Notes: generated from the sequence alone by a model not told the origin. A stretch of 33,504 nucleotides of DNA from an uncultured Clostridia bacterium (GCA_947624355.1 CANQKI010000016.1:1-33504), one strand, 5' to 3'. Shown: positions 1 to 8,476, numbered from the stretch's first letter. Translations and numbers: made by a program.

Positions 1-423
1 GGCGCTTACAACGAGCAGAGCACCTTTTCTTCCGCCGACTTCCTTGAAAAGGCTGTCGCCTGGTATGCATGGCACGGGGTCAAGGTCGAATGCGTTCAGA
101 CGGACAACGGCTTCGAGTTTACCAACCGTTTCTCCACCAGCAAGCGCAATAAACTGACTCAGTTTGAAGACACTGCCGCCCGCCTGGGAATTCGTCACAA
201 GTTGATCCGTCCTTACACGCCCCGTCACAACGGCAAGGTCGAGCGCAGCCATCGGGAAGACCAGAAACGTTTCTATAACACCCACAGTTTCTTTTCCCTC
301 GCCGACTTTGGTGAGCAGCTCGCTGCTCACCAATACTACGCCAACTCCCTCCCCTCCAGACCGCTTGGCTGGTTATCTCCGTATTCTTTCCTCCGGAATT
401 ACTTTACTGTCCTATTTGTTTGA
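1..423 (+). CDS. DDE-type transposase/integrase catalytic core, C-terminal part
   Basis: The frame is open from base 1 to the stop at 421-423, giving 140 residues with the N-terminus off the window. The visible part holds two of the three acidic catalytic positions of the rve/DDE fold: the Asp of QTDNGFEF (about residue 39) and the Glu of NGKVERSHRE (about residue 81). The ending PLGWLSPYSFL is the usual C-terminal signature of IS481/IS3-type transposases. The N-terminal helix-turn-helix and first Asp lie upstream. Whether the copy is intact cannot be judged. There is no stop or frameshift in the visible part, so it may be a functional element or a recent insertion. Confidence 0.8.
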   Translation, partial: GAYNEQSTFSSADFLEKAVAWYAWHGVKVECVQTDNGFEFTNRFSTSKRNKLTQFEDTAARLGIRHKLIRPYTPRHNGKVERSHREDQKRFYNTHSFFSLADFGEQLAAHQYYANSLPSRPLGWLSPYSFLRNYFTVLFV

Positions 424-433
424 CAAACTTACA
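1..433 (+). mobile_element. 3' remnant of an insertion sequence (IS481/IS3-like), cut by the window edge
   Basis: Only the right end is visible. It carries the C-terminal part of a DDE transposase. The stop codon at 421-423 lies inside a short palindrome, GTTTG-A-CAAAC at 418-428. The likely outer end is near 433, because read inward on the minus strand the sequence begins TGTAAGTTTGTCAAAC, and terminal inverted repeats starting TGT are known for such families. The left end and any target duplication are outside the window, so the boundary is an inference. The element lies 60 bp beyond the dnaX terminator. Confidence 0.6.
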
Positions 434-492
434 TCGGCCGGTTCCGAAACGGGAACGCGGGAAAGAATAAACAGTTCCTGCGCCACTCCTTC

Positions 493-552
493 AAAAAACG
501 GACTCCCCCATGAAGGGCGGCGAAACGAAAAACCGTCCTTCATCAGGGGAGT
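493..552 (-). terminator. Rho-independent terminator of dnaX
   Basis: Read on the minus strand, arms at 533-552 and 502-520 form a stem of about 18 bp with one mismatch and one bulge around a 12-nt loop. The stem is followed by TTTTTT (493-498). It lies 43 nt after the dnaX stop, so dnaX appears to end its transcript here. Confidence 0.85.
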
Positions 553-594
553 GCAATTCCGCGTCCGGGCCGCAGTTTCTTTTGTGATTTCCTG

Positions 595-2193
595 TCAGTC
601 GTCGATCTGCACCTTGTCTCGGCCGAACATATCGATGAGGCTGTCCATGTTCTTTTGTTCCTGTTCCCGGGCAGCAGCGTCCGCGGCCGCCGTTTCCTGA
701 GCGACGGGTTCAAACCGGGCGTCCGGGGCCGCGCCGCAGTCGCGCAATGCCTGTTCCACCTTGCCCCGGCGTTCGGGGGTGGACAGCATGGTGATGAAAA
801 TAGAGGCTTCGGCGGGGAACTGGGCCTGATAGACGCCGTCCCGGTAGCCCGCGAATTTTCCCTGGGACAGAGGGCCGAACACCCCGGGCTCAAATTTCTT
901 GAGGCGCTTCAATGCGTCGTTCCAGATATCTTTGGGCGTTTTTTCGCCGGGGGCGGCGGGCGTTTCCGGCGCAGGGGCCGGGGCGGGCTTTGCCGCCGCT
1001 TCCGCGGGGGCGGCCATCCGCACGCCGTTTTTCCGCAGCTCGGCCACTTCCTTCTCCAGTTCGGCAATGCGCTCCAGCAGTTCTTCCCGCAGTTCCTCCG
1101 CCGATTTGGCCTCGGCGTCCCCGCAGGCGCGGAGAGCGAAAATCTCCAGCACGCTCCGGGCAGACGCGGCCCAGCGGGTGTCCCCCTCGGCCCGCATGGC
1201 GCTTTCCAGAATGCGCAGCAGCCGCTCGGCGGTAAAGCCCCCGGCCTGTTCCCGGTACCGGGCGGCGTTTTCCCGGCTGGCCCCGGGCAGCGCTTCCTCC
1301 GGGCCGCACAGCTTGGCCGCCATCAGCAGCCGCAGATGGGCGGACAGGTCTTTCAGGAACACCTGTACGTCCCTTCCTGCCCGCATGAGCTCGTCCACCA
1401 TTTTCAGGGCCGCGCCCCCGTCCTTTTGCCGCAGGGCGTCGGCAAAGCGGAAGAGGAAAGCCCGGTCCGCCGTGCCCAGGGCGCTGCGCACCGATTCTTC
1501 CGTGATCTTTTCCCCGCCGCCCATGCACATGTCCAGGATGGACAGGGCGTCCCGCATGCCGCCCTCCGCCGCCCGGGCGATGAGGGACAGGGCTTCGTCC
1601 TCCGCCTCCACCTGGCTGGCGGCGCACACCTTTTTCAGGTGCCCCGTGATCTGTTCCTCGGAAAACCGGCCGAAATCGAACCGCTGGCACCGGGACAGAA
1701 TGGTGGCCGGCAGTTTCTGGGGCTCGGTGGTGGCCAGGATGAACACCATGTATTCCGGGGGCTCCTCCAGGGTCTTGAGCAGGGCGTTGAAGGCCGCGTT
1801 GCTGAGCATATGCACTTCGTCGATGATATACACCTTGTATTTCCCGAACTGGGGCGGATAATCCACCTTTTCCAGCAGCTCCCGGATCTCCTCCACCCGG
1901 CTGTTGCTGGCCGCGTCCATTTCGTACACGTCGAAGGAGGCGTCGCTTTCGATGGTTTTGCAGGAGGCGCACTCCCCGCAGGGGTCGCCGTTCTGCGGGT
2001 TCAGGCAGTTGATGGCCCGTGCCATGATTTTGGCCGCGCTGGTCTTGCCCGTGCCGCGACTGCCGCAGAACAGGTAGGCGTGGGCAATGCGCCCGGTCAT
2101 CACCTGGTTGCGCAGGGTTTTGACCACATGCTCCTGCCCCACCATTTCCGAAAAGGTTTTGGACCGCCACACCCGGTACAGCGCCTGATACAT
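595..2193 (-). CDS. dnaX: DNA polymerase III subunit gamma/tau
   Basis: 532 residues. It is the clamp-loader ATPase that loads the beta sliding clamp and links the replicase. An AAA+ N-terminus is plain: Walker A GSRGTGKT at 44-51, a four-Cys zinc module (C63, C72, C75, C78), Walker B VYIIDEVH at 121-128, sensor region ATTE near 154 and the SRC arginine-finger motif at 167-169. Residues 370-430 form a coiled, Ala/Pro-rich linker, followed by a tau-type C-terminal domain ending in an acidic tail. The ATG is preceded by AGAGGTGA at a good distance. In many Bacillota dnaX is followed by ybaB and recR; here a terminator and then an IS follow. I saw no A-AAA-AAG slippery heptamer, so a frameshifted gamma form is not supported. 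Confidence 0.97.
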   Translation of the reverse strand: MYQALYRVWRSKTFSEMVGQEHVVKTLRNQVMTGRIAHAYLFCGSRGTGKTSAAKIMARAINCLNPQNGDPCGECASCKTIESDASFDVYEMDAASNSRVEEIRELLEKVDYPPQFGKYKVYIIDEVHMLSNAAFNALLKTLEEPPEYMVFILATTEPQKLPATILSRCQRFDFGRFSEEQITGHLKKVCAASQVEAEDEALSLIARAAEGGMRDALSILDMCMGGGEKITEESVRSALGTADRAFLFRFADALRQKDGGAALKMVDELMRAGRDVQVFLKDLSAHLRLLMAAKLCGPEEALPGASRENAARYREQAGGFTAERLLRILESAMRAEGDTRWAASARSVLEIFALRACGDAEAKSAEELREELLERIAELEKEVAELRKNGVRMAAPAEAAAKPAPAPAPETPAAPGEKTPKDIWNDALKRLKKFEPGVFGPLSQGKFAGYRDGVYQAQFPAEASIFITMLSTPERRGKVEQALRDCGAAPDARFEPVAQETAAADAAAREQEQKNMDSLIDMFGRDKVQIDD

Positions 2194-2213
2194 CGTGCAT
2201 CACCTCTGTTCCT

Positions 2214-2242
2214 ATTATCCCCCATTTCCTCTTTTTTCGCAA
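2214..2242 (-). promoter_or_regulatory. Sigma-A promoter for dnaX
   Basis: Minus strand TTGCGA (2237-2242), 17 bp spacer, GATAAT (2214-2219). Initiation would fall about 14 nt downstream, which leaves a very short leader carrying the AGAGGTGA ribosome binding site. The promoter lies just after the terminator of the upstream VanW pair, so dnaX looks separately transcribed. Confidence 0.65.
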
Positions 2243-2246
2243 GAGC

Positions 2247-2296
2247 AAAAAATAAGGCCGCCCTTCCCCGAAGCCTGCGTCCCGGGGAAAAGCGGC
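2247..2296 (-). terminator. Rho-independent terminator of the VanW operon
   Basis: On the minus strand GCCGC..TTCCCCG pairs with CGGGGAA..GCGGC (outer arms 2292-2296 and 2257-2261), followed by CTTATTTTTT (T-run 2247-2252). It starts 20 nt after the stop codon of the second VanW gene. Confidence 0.8.
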
Positions 2297-2316
2297 GCGT
2301 TGCCTGAATGACCCGT

Positions 2317-3345
2317 TTATTCCCGCACCCGGTAAATGGCGATGGTCAGGGCGCCGTCCTGGGAGGAGGCGTCAATGCGGACAGGAAAGCCGTAATCGTT
2401 GCGGAAGCGGAAATTGAGGGTGGAGTTCCCCACGGCGGCGTCCATATGGATGGGCAGGTAGGAAGCGCCGTTGTTGCCGTGGGCCCGGCGCTGGAGCACG
2501 GTAAGCCCGGGCAATTGCAGCACCACGTTGTACAGGGTGCTGCTCACCTGGCAGGTGCCGCCGCCATAGCCCTGGGTGCTGACCTCGTTGGTGAGCACGG
2601 TGGCCTTTTTATAGCCGTTGGCGGCGTTATAGGGACCCAATTGGGCGTTGAAATTGAAGGCGTCCCCCGTCTGAAAGCGCATGACGCTGAGCTTGGCGCA
2701 GGCCACGGCGATATTTTCCATGCGGCCCAGGTTGGATTCGTCCGTGGTCACTTTATAAAAGGACGTATAGGCGGCAATGGGCGCGTCGTCGGAGGCGGTT
2801 TCGGGGTTGTAATACACGTTCACGGCCTCCGTAAGCAGCCGGGAATCGATATAGCCGTACTGGCGGTGATAAATCAGCTTGGCATAGCCGGCCTCAAAGC
2901 CGATAAAGGCAATTTTTGCCCCCTGGTGGAGGGTAATCAGCGTTTCGCCGCCGCCGGGCATGGCCGTTACCGGGGCGTCCTGGGCCGCGACGGCCGCGAT
3001 ATAGTGCTGAAACTCCACGCCGAAGGGCGGAACATTCTGCCCGTCCCGAATCTTGATCTGCTCGATGCACACGCGCTTGACATAGCCCGTCAGGCCGTCC
3101 TGGGGGCAGGTGACCAGGGCAAAGCTGGGATTGTAGCCATGAATGACCACCCAGGCCCCTTCCCCGATAACGCCCACCTGATCGACCCCCTGGGTGCCGT
3201 CCCAGGAGCGGAACACCTTGGCCGCCAGCCGCATTTTGCCCGAATACAGCGCGGGCAGCGCCCCTTCTCCCTCCGCACATGCAGAAAAAGCCCCGGCAAG
3301 GGGCAGAAGGCAGCACAGCAACAGGCAGGCAATCAGGCGTTTCAT
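2317..3345 (-). CDS. Exported SH3-like/VanW-domain protein (second of tandem pair)
   Basis: 342 residues with a signal peptide at about 1-25. Two SH3-like segments follow (about 30-95 and 118-172, the second ending in YHRQYGYID). A C-terminal VanW domain covers about 190-342, with the family signature GGGTCQVSS at 261-269 and HGNNGASY near 289. VanW domains are found in envelope proteins and in some vancomycin-resistance clusters, but their biochemical function is not established. There is no van operon here, so a resistance role is not implied. The ATG follows the upstream gene by 3 nt with AGGGAG in front, so the pair is probably translationally coupled. A Cys at residue 23 is a poor lipobox candidate, so cleavage by signal peptidase I is more likely. 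Confidence 0.85.
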   Translation of the reverse strand: MKRLIACLLLCCLLPLAGAFSACAEGEGALPALYSGKMRLAAKVFRSWDGTQGVDQVGVIGEGAWVVIHGYNPSFALVTCPQDGLTGYVKRVCIEQIKIRDGQNVPPFGVEFQHYIAAVAAQDAPVTAMPGGGETLITLHQGAKIAFIGFEAGYAKLIYHRQYGYIDSRLLTEAVNVYYNPETASDDAPIAAYTSFYKVTTDESNLGRMENIAVACAKLSVMRFQTGDAFNFNAQLGPYNAANGYKKATVLTNEVSTQGYGGGTCQVSSTLYNVVLQLPGLTVLQRRAHGNNGASYLPIHMDAAVGNSTLNFRFRNDYGFPVRIDASSQDGALTIAIYRVRE

Positions 3346-3348
3346 GAA

Positions 3349-4362
3349 TCACCGCTCCCTGTAAACGGCCACGAACATGGCAAAGTCGTGCACACTGGCG
3401 TCGATGCGGATGGGAAAATCGTAATCGTTGCGGAAAATCAGGTTGGACCAATCGGTGCCCGAGGAAGCGTCCATGCCGTGGGGCAGGTAGGACGCGCCGT
3501 TATTGCCGTGGGGCTCCCGCTTGACGGTGGTAATGCCGGTAAGCTGGATCAGGGTGTCCCACAGGGTGGAGGACACCTGGCAGGAGCCGCCGCCGTAATT
3601 GTTTTTCAGCGTTTCGTCCACCAGCACGGGGGCGGGCAGATAGCCCCGGGCGGCGTTGAAGGGGCCCACGGTTTCGTTGAAGTTCATTTCCTCCCCCGGC
3701 TGCATGACCTTGCTGATATAGGCGCAGGCCACGGCCAGGTTATTGATACGGTCCGGATTGTCGTTATAAAAGGAAGTAAACACGGCCATGGGCGTTTCGC
3801 CGTCGGCAGTGGCCGGGTCCAGATGAACGGGATAAATTTCGGACAGGTCGTTGGTGTCGATATAGCCGTACTGGCGGTGATAGATCAGCTTGGCCCAGCC
3901 GTCCTCCATGCCGTCAATCGCCACCCGGGCCCCGGCGGTGAGGGTGGACAGCACTTCGCTGTCCGCGCTCTTATCGCTCATGACGTTCACGTCCCGGTCG
4001 ATGAGGGCGTAATAATACTGCACGTCCACGGGATAGGCCGGGGTATGGAGGGGATCCACGGCCCCGTCCTCCGGAATATCGATGCGCTGGCGAATAATAT
4101 AGCCCAGCTGGCCGTTGTAATTGACCTCCACCCAATTGGGATAAATGGCGGTAATCTGAATTTTCGCGTCGGGATTCAGATATTTGAAGGGCTTGCTTTC
4201 CTTATCCATTTCGGGATAAATGCTGGTGGTGCTGGTGCCGTAGCGGCGGGTGACGCTGCCGTTATAAAGAATCGGCTTTTTGTTGTCCTCGGCGGCCGCT
4301 TCCCCGCATACGCAAAGCAGCATCACTGCGGCCAGCGCCCATAAAATCAGCTTTTGTTTCAT
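3349..4362 (-). CDS. Exported SH3-like/VanW-domain protein (first of tandem pair)
   Basis: 337 residues, a clear paralogue of the downstream gene. It has a signal peptide (about 1-24), SH3-like segments at about 30-95 and 118-172 with the same YHRQYGYID ending, and a VanW domain with GGGSCQVSS at 257-265 and HGNNGASY near 285. Sequence identity is highest in the VanW half and lower in the N-terminal SH3 half, as expected for an old tandem duplication with divergence of the binding module. GGGAGG precedes the ATG. Its own promoter lies just upstream, and the pair ends at the 2247-2296 terminator. The protein probably acts outside the membrane on or near peptidoglycan, which is an inference from the domains. 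Confidence 0.85.
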   Translation of the reverse strand: MKQKLILWALAAVMLLCVCGEAAAEDNKKPILYNGSVTRRYGTSTTSIYPEMDKESKPFKYLNPDAKIQITAIYPNWVEVNYNGQLGYIIRQRIDIPEDGAVDPLHTPAYPVDVQYYYALIDRDVNVMSDKSADSEVLSTLTAGARVAIDGMEDGWAKLIYHRQYGYIDTNDLSEIYPVHLDPATADGETPMAVFTSFYNDNPDRINNLAVACAYISKVMQPGEEMNFNETVGPFNAARGYLPAPVLVDETLKNNYGGGSCQVSSTLWDTLIQLTGITTVKREPHGNNGASYLPHGMDASSGTDWSNLIFRNDYDFPIRIDASVHDFAMFVAVYRER

Positions 4363-4398
4363 TGCGGCTTTTTCCTCCCGGGTATGAATTACTTTCCT

Positions 4399-4426
4399 AT
4401 TATAGCACCTTTTGGCCGCTTGGCAA
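4399..4426 (-). promoter_or_regulatory. Sigma-A promoter for the VanW pair
   Basis: Minus strand TTGCCA (4421-4426), 16 bp spacer, TATAAT (4399-4404), about 37 nt before the first VanW start codon. The preceding gene (4461-5633) has no obvious terminator before it, so read-through into the pair is also possible. Confidence 0.8.
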
Positions 4427-4460
4427 ACACTGCGTCAAAAAATTTACAATCTTTTCCCCG

Positions 4461-5633
4461 TCAGGATTCCCGTTCCGCCTGCCGCCGGGCTTTGCCCCTG
4501 CCCTCCGTCCATTCCGCCATAAAATCCGCATGGCTGACGGCTTCATACGCAGAAACATTGCCCGCCTTGATCATTTCCAGGATCAGCCGGGCGGCCAGCT
4601 TTTTCTGGGGCCAGGAAAGATGGGATACGCCCTTGAGCATCAACAGCATATTGCGCACGGCGTGGTCGGTCAGGTCGGGAAAATTGCGGACACCCGTGCC
4701 CTCCAGCACCGTGAACACGATTTTGACCGCCTCCCGCCTTTCTTCCAGGGGCATTTTCTCCAGCCAGCTTTCCATGGTCCTGTCCACAATCACGCTGGAA
4801 AGGTTCAGCTGCCCGGCGTCCACAAAATGATCCCCCAGCACCTGCCACATCATGCCGTTATGCTGGAAAATGCTCACCATGTCGCTCTTGACCACCCGGT
4901 AGGTTTCCGGATGCTCCAGCAGCATGCCGATAACGGAGGATTCGGGCACCACGGTGACGATTTTGCTTTGAATCATATCGAAGCGGGGCATGGTCTCCAT
5001 GGGTACACAGAAGCCCGGCCCGTCGAAATTGTAAATGCGCTCCACCTGCCGCAGCTTTTCCGCGGGCCCGTTCAGGGCAGCGTACAAAGCCAGGTTTCCG
5101 CCCTTGGAATGGCCGCAGATAACGGTGCTCCGGGGCAGCGTTTCTTCCTCCAGGTACTGCAGCGCCAGGGTCTGGGCGGGCACATGCTCCAGAAAGCTCA
5201 GTTCAAAATCCTCTTTCCACCCGGCAATGGAGGTGTCCGTGCCCCGGTATGCCACGATATACGGCGCGTTTTCCGCCGAAAAACTCATGGCGGCAAACTG
5301 AACCCCCGCCTTTTCGTCAAAAATTTCCCGGCAGCGCAGAAGCCGCATATCCCGGAACCGCACGGTGTCGTACATTTTAGTCAGCAGCAGCGTGGCGGAA
5401 AGGGAGGGATCGATGGTGAAATTCAGGTTCAGCCGGGGCGCGGGCCCCAACTCTTTCAGCTGCCTTTCCCCTAACTCGCGCAGGGAAAGGCAGCCACGGA
5501 AATCGGCGTCGTGAAGCAGGTCGTCAAATTCGTAATAGGACAGCCACGCGCAGATCAGCGCGTCCACTTCATTGAAAGGCGCGGATGCAAAGCTGAGGTC
5601 CCCCCGCCAGTCCAGGTAATCCAGCATATTCAT
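4461..5633 (-). CDS. DUF2974-family alpha/beta hydrolase-like protein
   Basis: 390 residues. The frame stays open upstream to 5885, but the ATG at 5633 has GGAAGGAGG in front and the protein then begins MNMLDYLDWRGDLSF, the usual start of DUF2974/Mbeg1-like proteins. A lipase-type nucleophile elbow GHSKGG is at 174-179 (Ser176), with YRGTD-x-x-x-GWKEDF before it and the NFDGPGF motif after it, as in lipase-like hydrolases that recognise acyl or ester substrates. No signal peptide or membrane segment is seen, so it is probably cytosolic. Substrate unknown. It is divergent from ychF and followed by the VanW promoter after 98 nt. Confidence 0.85.
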   Translation of the reverse strand: MNMLDYLDWRGDLSFASAPFNEVDALICAWLSYYEFDDLLHDADFRGCLSLRELGERQLKELGPAPRLNLNFTIDPSLSATLLLTKMYDTVRFRDMRLLRCREIFDEKAGVQFAAMSFSAENAPYIVAYRGTDTSIAGWKEDFELSFLEHVPAQTLALQYLEEETLPRSTVICGHSKGGNLALYAALNGPAEKLRQVERIYNFDGPGFCVPMETMPRFDMIQSKIVTVVPESSVIGMLLEHPETYRVVKSDMVSIFQHNGMMWQVLGDHFVDAGQLNLSSVIVDRTMESWLEKMPLEERREAVKIVFTVLEGTGVRNFPDLTDHAVRNMLLMLKGVSHLSWPQKKLAARLILEMIKAGNVSAYEAVSHADFMAEWTEGRGKARRQAERES

Positions 5634-5718
5634 GCTTCCGTACCCCTCCTTCCCATGGCTTTCCGGGAAATATTCGCTGCGCGGGCGGGAAAATCCTGCC
5701 GCGCCGGGCGGCGGACCC

Positions 5719-5747
5719 TTGCAATCGGGCCCTGTTTTCTGTATAAT
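5719..5747 (+). promoter_or_regulatory. Sigma-A promoter for ychF
   Basis: TTGCAA (5719-5724), 17 bp, TATAAT (5742-5747). The leader to the ATG is about 45 nt. Confidence 0.88.
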
Positions 5748-5799
5748 GGAAACACCGGGAAAACCTGCCCGGCAATTGAAGCGCAAAGGAGCATCCATT

Positions 5800-6897
5800 A
5801 TGAAGCTGGGCGTGGTGGGCCTTCCCAATGTAGGGAAAAGCACGTTGTTCAACGCCATTACGGGGGCGGGCGCGCAGGCCGCCAATTATCCTTTCTGCAC
5901 CATTGAACCCAATGCCGGCGTGGTGGCCGTGCCGGACGACCGGCTGACAAAACTTGGGGAAATGTACCACCCCAAGAAGGTGACCCCGGCCACGGTGGAA
6001 TTTGTGGATATCGCGGGGCTGGTGAAGGGCGCCAGCCGGGGCGAAGGCCTGGGCAACAAGTTCCTGTCCCACATCCGGGAATGCGAGGCCATCGTGCATG
6101 TGGTGCGCTGCTTCGAGGATGAAAACATCATTCATGTGGACGGCAGCGTGGACCCTGCCCGGGACATCGAAACCATCAACCTGGAGCTGATTTTCGCCGA
6201 CATGGAAACGGTTTCCAAGCGGGAGGAAAAAGCCCGAAAGCTGGTAAAGACCGGGGAAAAGAAATACGCCGAGGAGGCCGACCTGGCCCTGCGCGTCCTC
6301 AGCCACCTGGAAGCGGGCAAGCCCGCCCGCACCTGCCCTTTGAACGATGCGGAGCGGGAAACTGTCCGGGGCTGGTTCCTTTTAACTACGAAACCCGTCA
6401 TTTATGCCGCCAATATCGCCGAGGATCAGGTGGGCGAGGGCGAGGACGAAATCCCCTTCGTGCAGCAGGTAAAGGCCATTGCGGAGGGCGAAGGGGCCGA
6501 AGTGCTGGTGATTTCCGCCCGGATCGAGGAGGAAATCGCCCAGATGGAGCCGGACGAAAAAGCCGAATTTCTGGAAGAGCTGGGCATCGGCCAGAGCGGC
6601 CTGGACAGGCTGATCCGCAAGTGCTACCACCTGCTGGGCCTCATTTCCTTCCTGACGGCGGGCGAGGACGAGTGCCGGGCCTGGACCATCGTGAAGGGCA
6701 CCAAGGCCCCCCAAGCTGCCGGCAAAATCCACACCGATTTTGAGCGGGGCTTCATCCGGGCCGAAATCGTGCCCTTCGACACCCTGAACACCCTGGGCAG
6801 CATGAACGCCTGCCGGGAAAAGGGCCTGGTGCGGTCCGAAGGCAAGGATTACGTGATGCAGGACGGGGATGTGACCCTGTTCCGGTTTAACGTGTAA
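5800..6897 (+). CDS. ychF: Redox-regulated ATPase YchF (Obg-like)
   Basis: 365 residues, the usual family length. The frame is open further upstream, but the ATG at 5800 is preceded by AAAGGAG and starts the canonical [16 protein letters not shown]1 is at 7-15, the G3 motif DIAG at 70-73, and the G4 position reads NIAE at 205-208 instead of NKxD. That G4 change is the family feature that explains ATP rather than GTP preference. A helical insert follows (about 130-170) and a C-terminal TGS domain covers about 280-363. YchF binds ribosomes and has been linked to stress and translation control. It is monocistronic with its own promoter and is followed by a family I hairpin repeat and a terminator. 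Confidence 0.97.
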   Translation: MKLGVVGLPNVGKSTLFNAITGAGAQAANYPFCTIEPNAGVVAVPDDRLTKLGEMYHPKKVTPATVEFVDIAGLVKGASRGEGLGNKFLSHIRECEAIVHVVRCFEDENIIHVDGSVDPARDIETINLELIFADMETVSKREEKARKLVKTGEKKYAEEADLALRVLSHLEAGKPARTCPLNDAERETVRGWFLLTTKPVIYAANIAEDQVGEGEDEIPFVQQVKAIAEGEGAEVLVISARIEEEIAQMEPDEKAEFLEELGIGQSGLDRLIRKCYHLLGLISFLTAGEDECRAWTIVKGTKAPQAAGKIHTDFERGFIRAEIVPFDTLNTLGSMNACREKGLVRSEGKDYVMQDGDVTLFRFNV

Positions 6898-6920
6898 ATC
6901 CGAAAAACAAAGTGTATTCG

Positions 6921-6985
6921 GTTTAGGATTTTTGCAAAGCAAAAATCCGGGTCGCCGGGCCGCGTATGCGTGCACGGCGACAAAC
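6921..6985 (+). repeat. Family I structured repeat, copy 1 (3' region of ychF)
   Basis: Begins GTTTAGG and ends GACAAAC. The first hairpin is a perfect 10-bp stem GGATTTTTGC/GCAAAAATCC with an AAA loop (6926-6948). The second is an imperfect hairpin closed by GTCGCCG (6951-6957) and CGGCGAC (6975-6981). The 39 bases 6947-6985 are identical, in inverse orientation, to 21831-21869. The element sits between the ychF stop and its terminator, so it should be part of the ychF transcript. Confidence 0.85.
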
Positions 6986-6986
6986 C

Positions 6987-7018
6987 AAAAAAGAGGAAGG
7001 CAAGCGCCTTCCCTTTTT
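6987..7018. terminator. Bidirectional terminator between ychF and the DUF308 gene
   Basis: Stem GGAAGGC (6995-7001), loop AAGC, GCCTTCC (7006-7012). An A-run lies at 6987-6992 and a T-run at 7014-7018, so it can serve both converging genes. Confidence 0.88.
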
Positions 7019-7033
7019 GATTTGAGTATCCGA

Positions 7034-7594
7034 TTACGGATTCGCCAGGCTCTTGAGCCACTTGCGGGCCATCCATACGGCCACCGCGTCCATCACGGCC
7101 TCCACAATGAGGGAGATGGCCAGGAATGTCCACAGGAATTCCACCGCGCCGAAGGGATTGCACAGAATCAGCACGGCCAGAATCAGCGTCAGCGCCGCGC
7201 TGACGGCGGTCAGGTACCAGCTCTGCTCCCCCAGCCGCTTCATATCCAGGCACCACTGCACCTTCACCAGCCCCACCAGCAGCATGGCCGCGCCGTACAG
7301 GAAGGTCAGCATCTTGAACAGCTCGATCATCCACTGGCTGCGGAAGCAGCACACCAGGCCCAGCAGCAGCAGGAACAGGCCCTTGGCCATACTCTGCTCC
7401 CGGGCCGCCTCCCAGGGCTCAGCCTTGATATAGCGCACCACGCTGATGATGCCGTCCACCGCCAGCAGCACGCCCGCGCCGATAATAATGAATTTGGTAA
7501 AGCCCTCCGGATTAATCAGCAGCAGGATGCCCAGCACCAATTCGCACAGGCACAGCGCCAGCCGCCCCACACCAAAAGACAGTTTCTTCGTCAA
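7034..7594 (-). CDS. DUF308 (HdeD-like) membrane protein
   Basis: 186 residues from the TTG at 7592-7594, which has GGGAGGG seven bases in front. The alternative ATG at 7615 adds seven residues and has no ribosome binding site. About six hydrophobic segments are seen, with short polar loops and a WEAAREQ-type cytosolic loop, as in the DUF308/HdeD family of small integral membrane proteins. HdeD in E. coli is linked to acid resistance; the role in Clostridia is unknown. It has its own promoter and converges on ychF at a shared terminator. Confidence 0.82.
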   Translation of the reverse strand: MTKKLSFGVGRLALCLCELVLGILLLINPEGFTKFIIIGAGVLLAVDGIISVVRYIKAEPWEAAREQSMAKGLFLLLLGLVCCFRSQWMIELFKMLTFLYGAAMLLVGLVKVQWCLDMKRLGEQSWYLTAVSAALTLILAVLILCNPFGAVEFLWTFLAISLIVEAVMDAVAVWMARKWLKSLANP

Positions 7595-7636
7595 CCTGTA
7601 TCCCTCCCGTTTCATGCATTTTTTGTGTGCTTTATG

Positions 7637-7665
7637 ATTTTACCACAATTCGGGAAAAGAAGCAA
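7637..7665 (-). promoter_or_regulatory. Sigma-A promoter for the DUF308 gene
   Basis: Minus strand TTGCTT (7660-7665), 17 bp, TAAAAT (7637-7642). The stretch 7640-7780 between the divergent genes is markedly AT-rich and should also hold the promoter of the plus-strand SH3 gene. There a CATAAT (7759-7764) is the best -10 candidate, without a convincing -35. Confidence 0.7.
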
Positions 7666-7793
7666 TTTATCCGGCAAAAAATTTCGAAAAACGACCGGAA
7701 AGTTCAGTACTTCATATTTTCTTAATATTTTCGTCATTAAAATGTTATATATTTGTGTCATAATGTTACAAAATTGGTAAGGAGGGTATTTTC

Positions 7794-8444
7794 GTGAACA
7801 AACGCATTCTTTCCCTGTTTTTCGCGGTTCTTCTGCTGGTCATTCTGGCGCTGCCCATGAGCGCCCTGGCCAACACGGCCTCCATGTACGTCATCAGCAG
7901 CAACGGCAAGGGCGTGCATCTGCGGGAAAAGCCCCAGGCCAACGCCGACAACGTGATCATCACCGTGCCCTACGGCGCCGAGGTGGACATCCTGAGCACC
8001 GTGCAGAGCGGCCAGTGGGCACATATCACCTGGACGGACGACCCCAACAACAAAACCTATGAGGGATATATGATGACCCGGTATCTGACCCAGGAAATCC
8101 CGCCCGCCTACAAGGCGCCCCAGCCTGCCCAGGCCCAGCCCGAAAAGGCCGAGCCCAAGATGCCGAACTTCGCCAATTTCAAGCTGGTCACGCCCTACAA
8201 CGTGATCGTGCGGCCTTCGAAACCCAGCGGCTTTGTGAATTTCCGGTGGGCCCCCTCCACGGACTGTAAAGTGATCATGCGCTGCTATGCCAATTATCCC
8301 CTGCAGGTCATCGCGCAGGACGGCTCCTGGGCCCAGCTGCGTGACCCCGCCACCGGCTATGTGGGCTTCATGCTGCGTTCTTTCCTGACCGAGGTTGTCA
8401 CCGAAAACGGCGCGCCCTTCGGCTCGGGCGTGCTGGTGTACTGA
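7794..8444 (+). CDS. Secreted SH3-domain protein
   Basis: 216 residues from a GTG start with AAGGAGG (7779-7785) in front. Signal peptide about 1-26. An SH3_3-type bacterial domain at about 30-98 contains GVHLREKP and closes with YEGYMMTRYL. A Pro/Gln/Lys-rich linker follows (about 100-126), then a second, more divergent SH3-like segment (about 130-205) ending YVGFMLRSFL. Such domains usually bind peptidoglycan or other wall polymers. No catalytic domain is present, so a binding or scaffold role is inferred. The next gene starts 32 nt downstream and is probably co-transcribed. Confidence 0.82.
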   Translation: MNKRILSLFFAVLLLVILALPMSALANTASMYVISSNGKGVHLREKPQANADNVIITVPYGAEVDILSTVQSGQWAHITWTDDPNNKTYEGYMMTRYLTQEIPPAYKAPQPAQAQPEKAEPKMPNFANFKLVTPYNVIVRPSKPSGFVNFRWAPSTDCKVIMRCYANYPLQVIAQDGSWAQLRDPATGYVGFMLRSFLTEVVTENGAPFGSGVLVY

Positions 8445-8476
8445 GCGGCCGCCGCTGAAGAAGGAGGTTATCATTG

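Noticed and set aside
595..2193. Programmed -1 frameshift in dnaX to make gamma
   Set aside because: No A-AAA-AAG heptamer in the right frame; the nearest candidate begins with G and would not re-pair well.
2194..2316. SRP RNA gene upstream of dnaX, as in some Bacillota
   Set aside because: The stretch holds only a terminator and a promoter; no GNAR-tetraloop helix 8 sequence seen.
5634..5885. N-terminal extension of the DUF2974 protein to 5885
   Set aside because: The extension crosses the ychF promoter and start, and the ATG at 5633 has a strong ribosome binding site and matches the family start.
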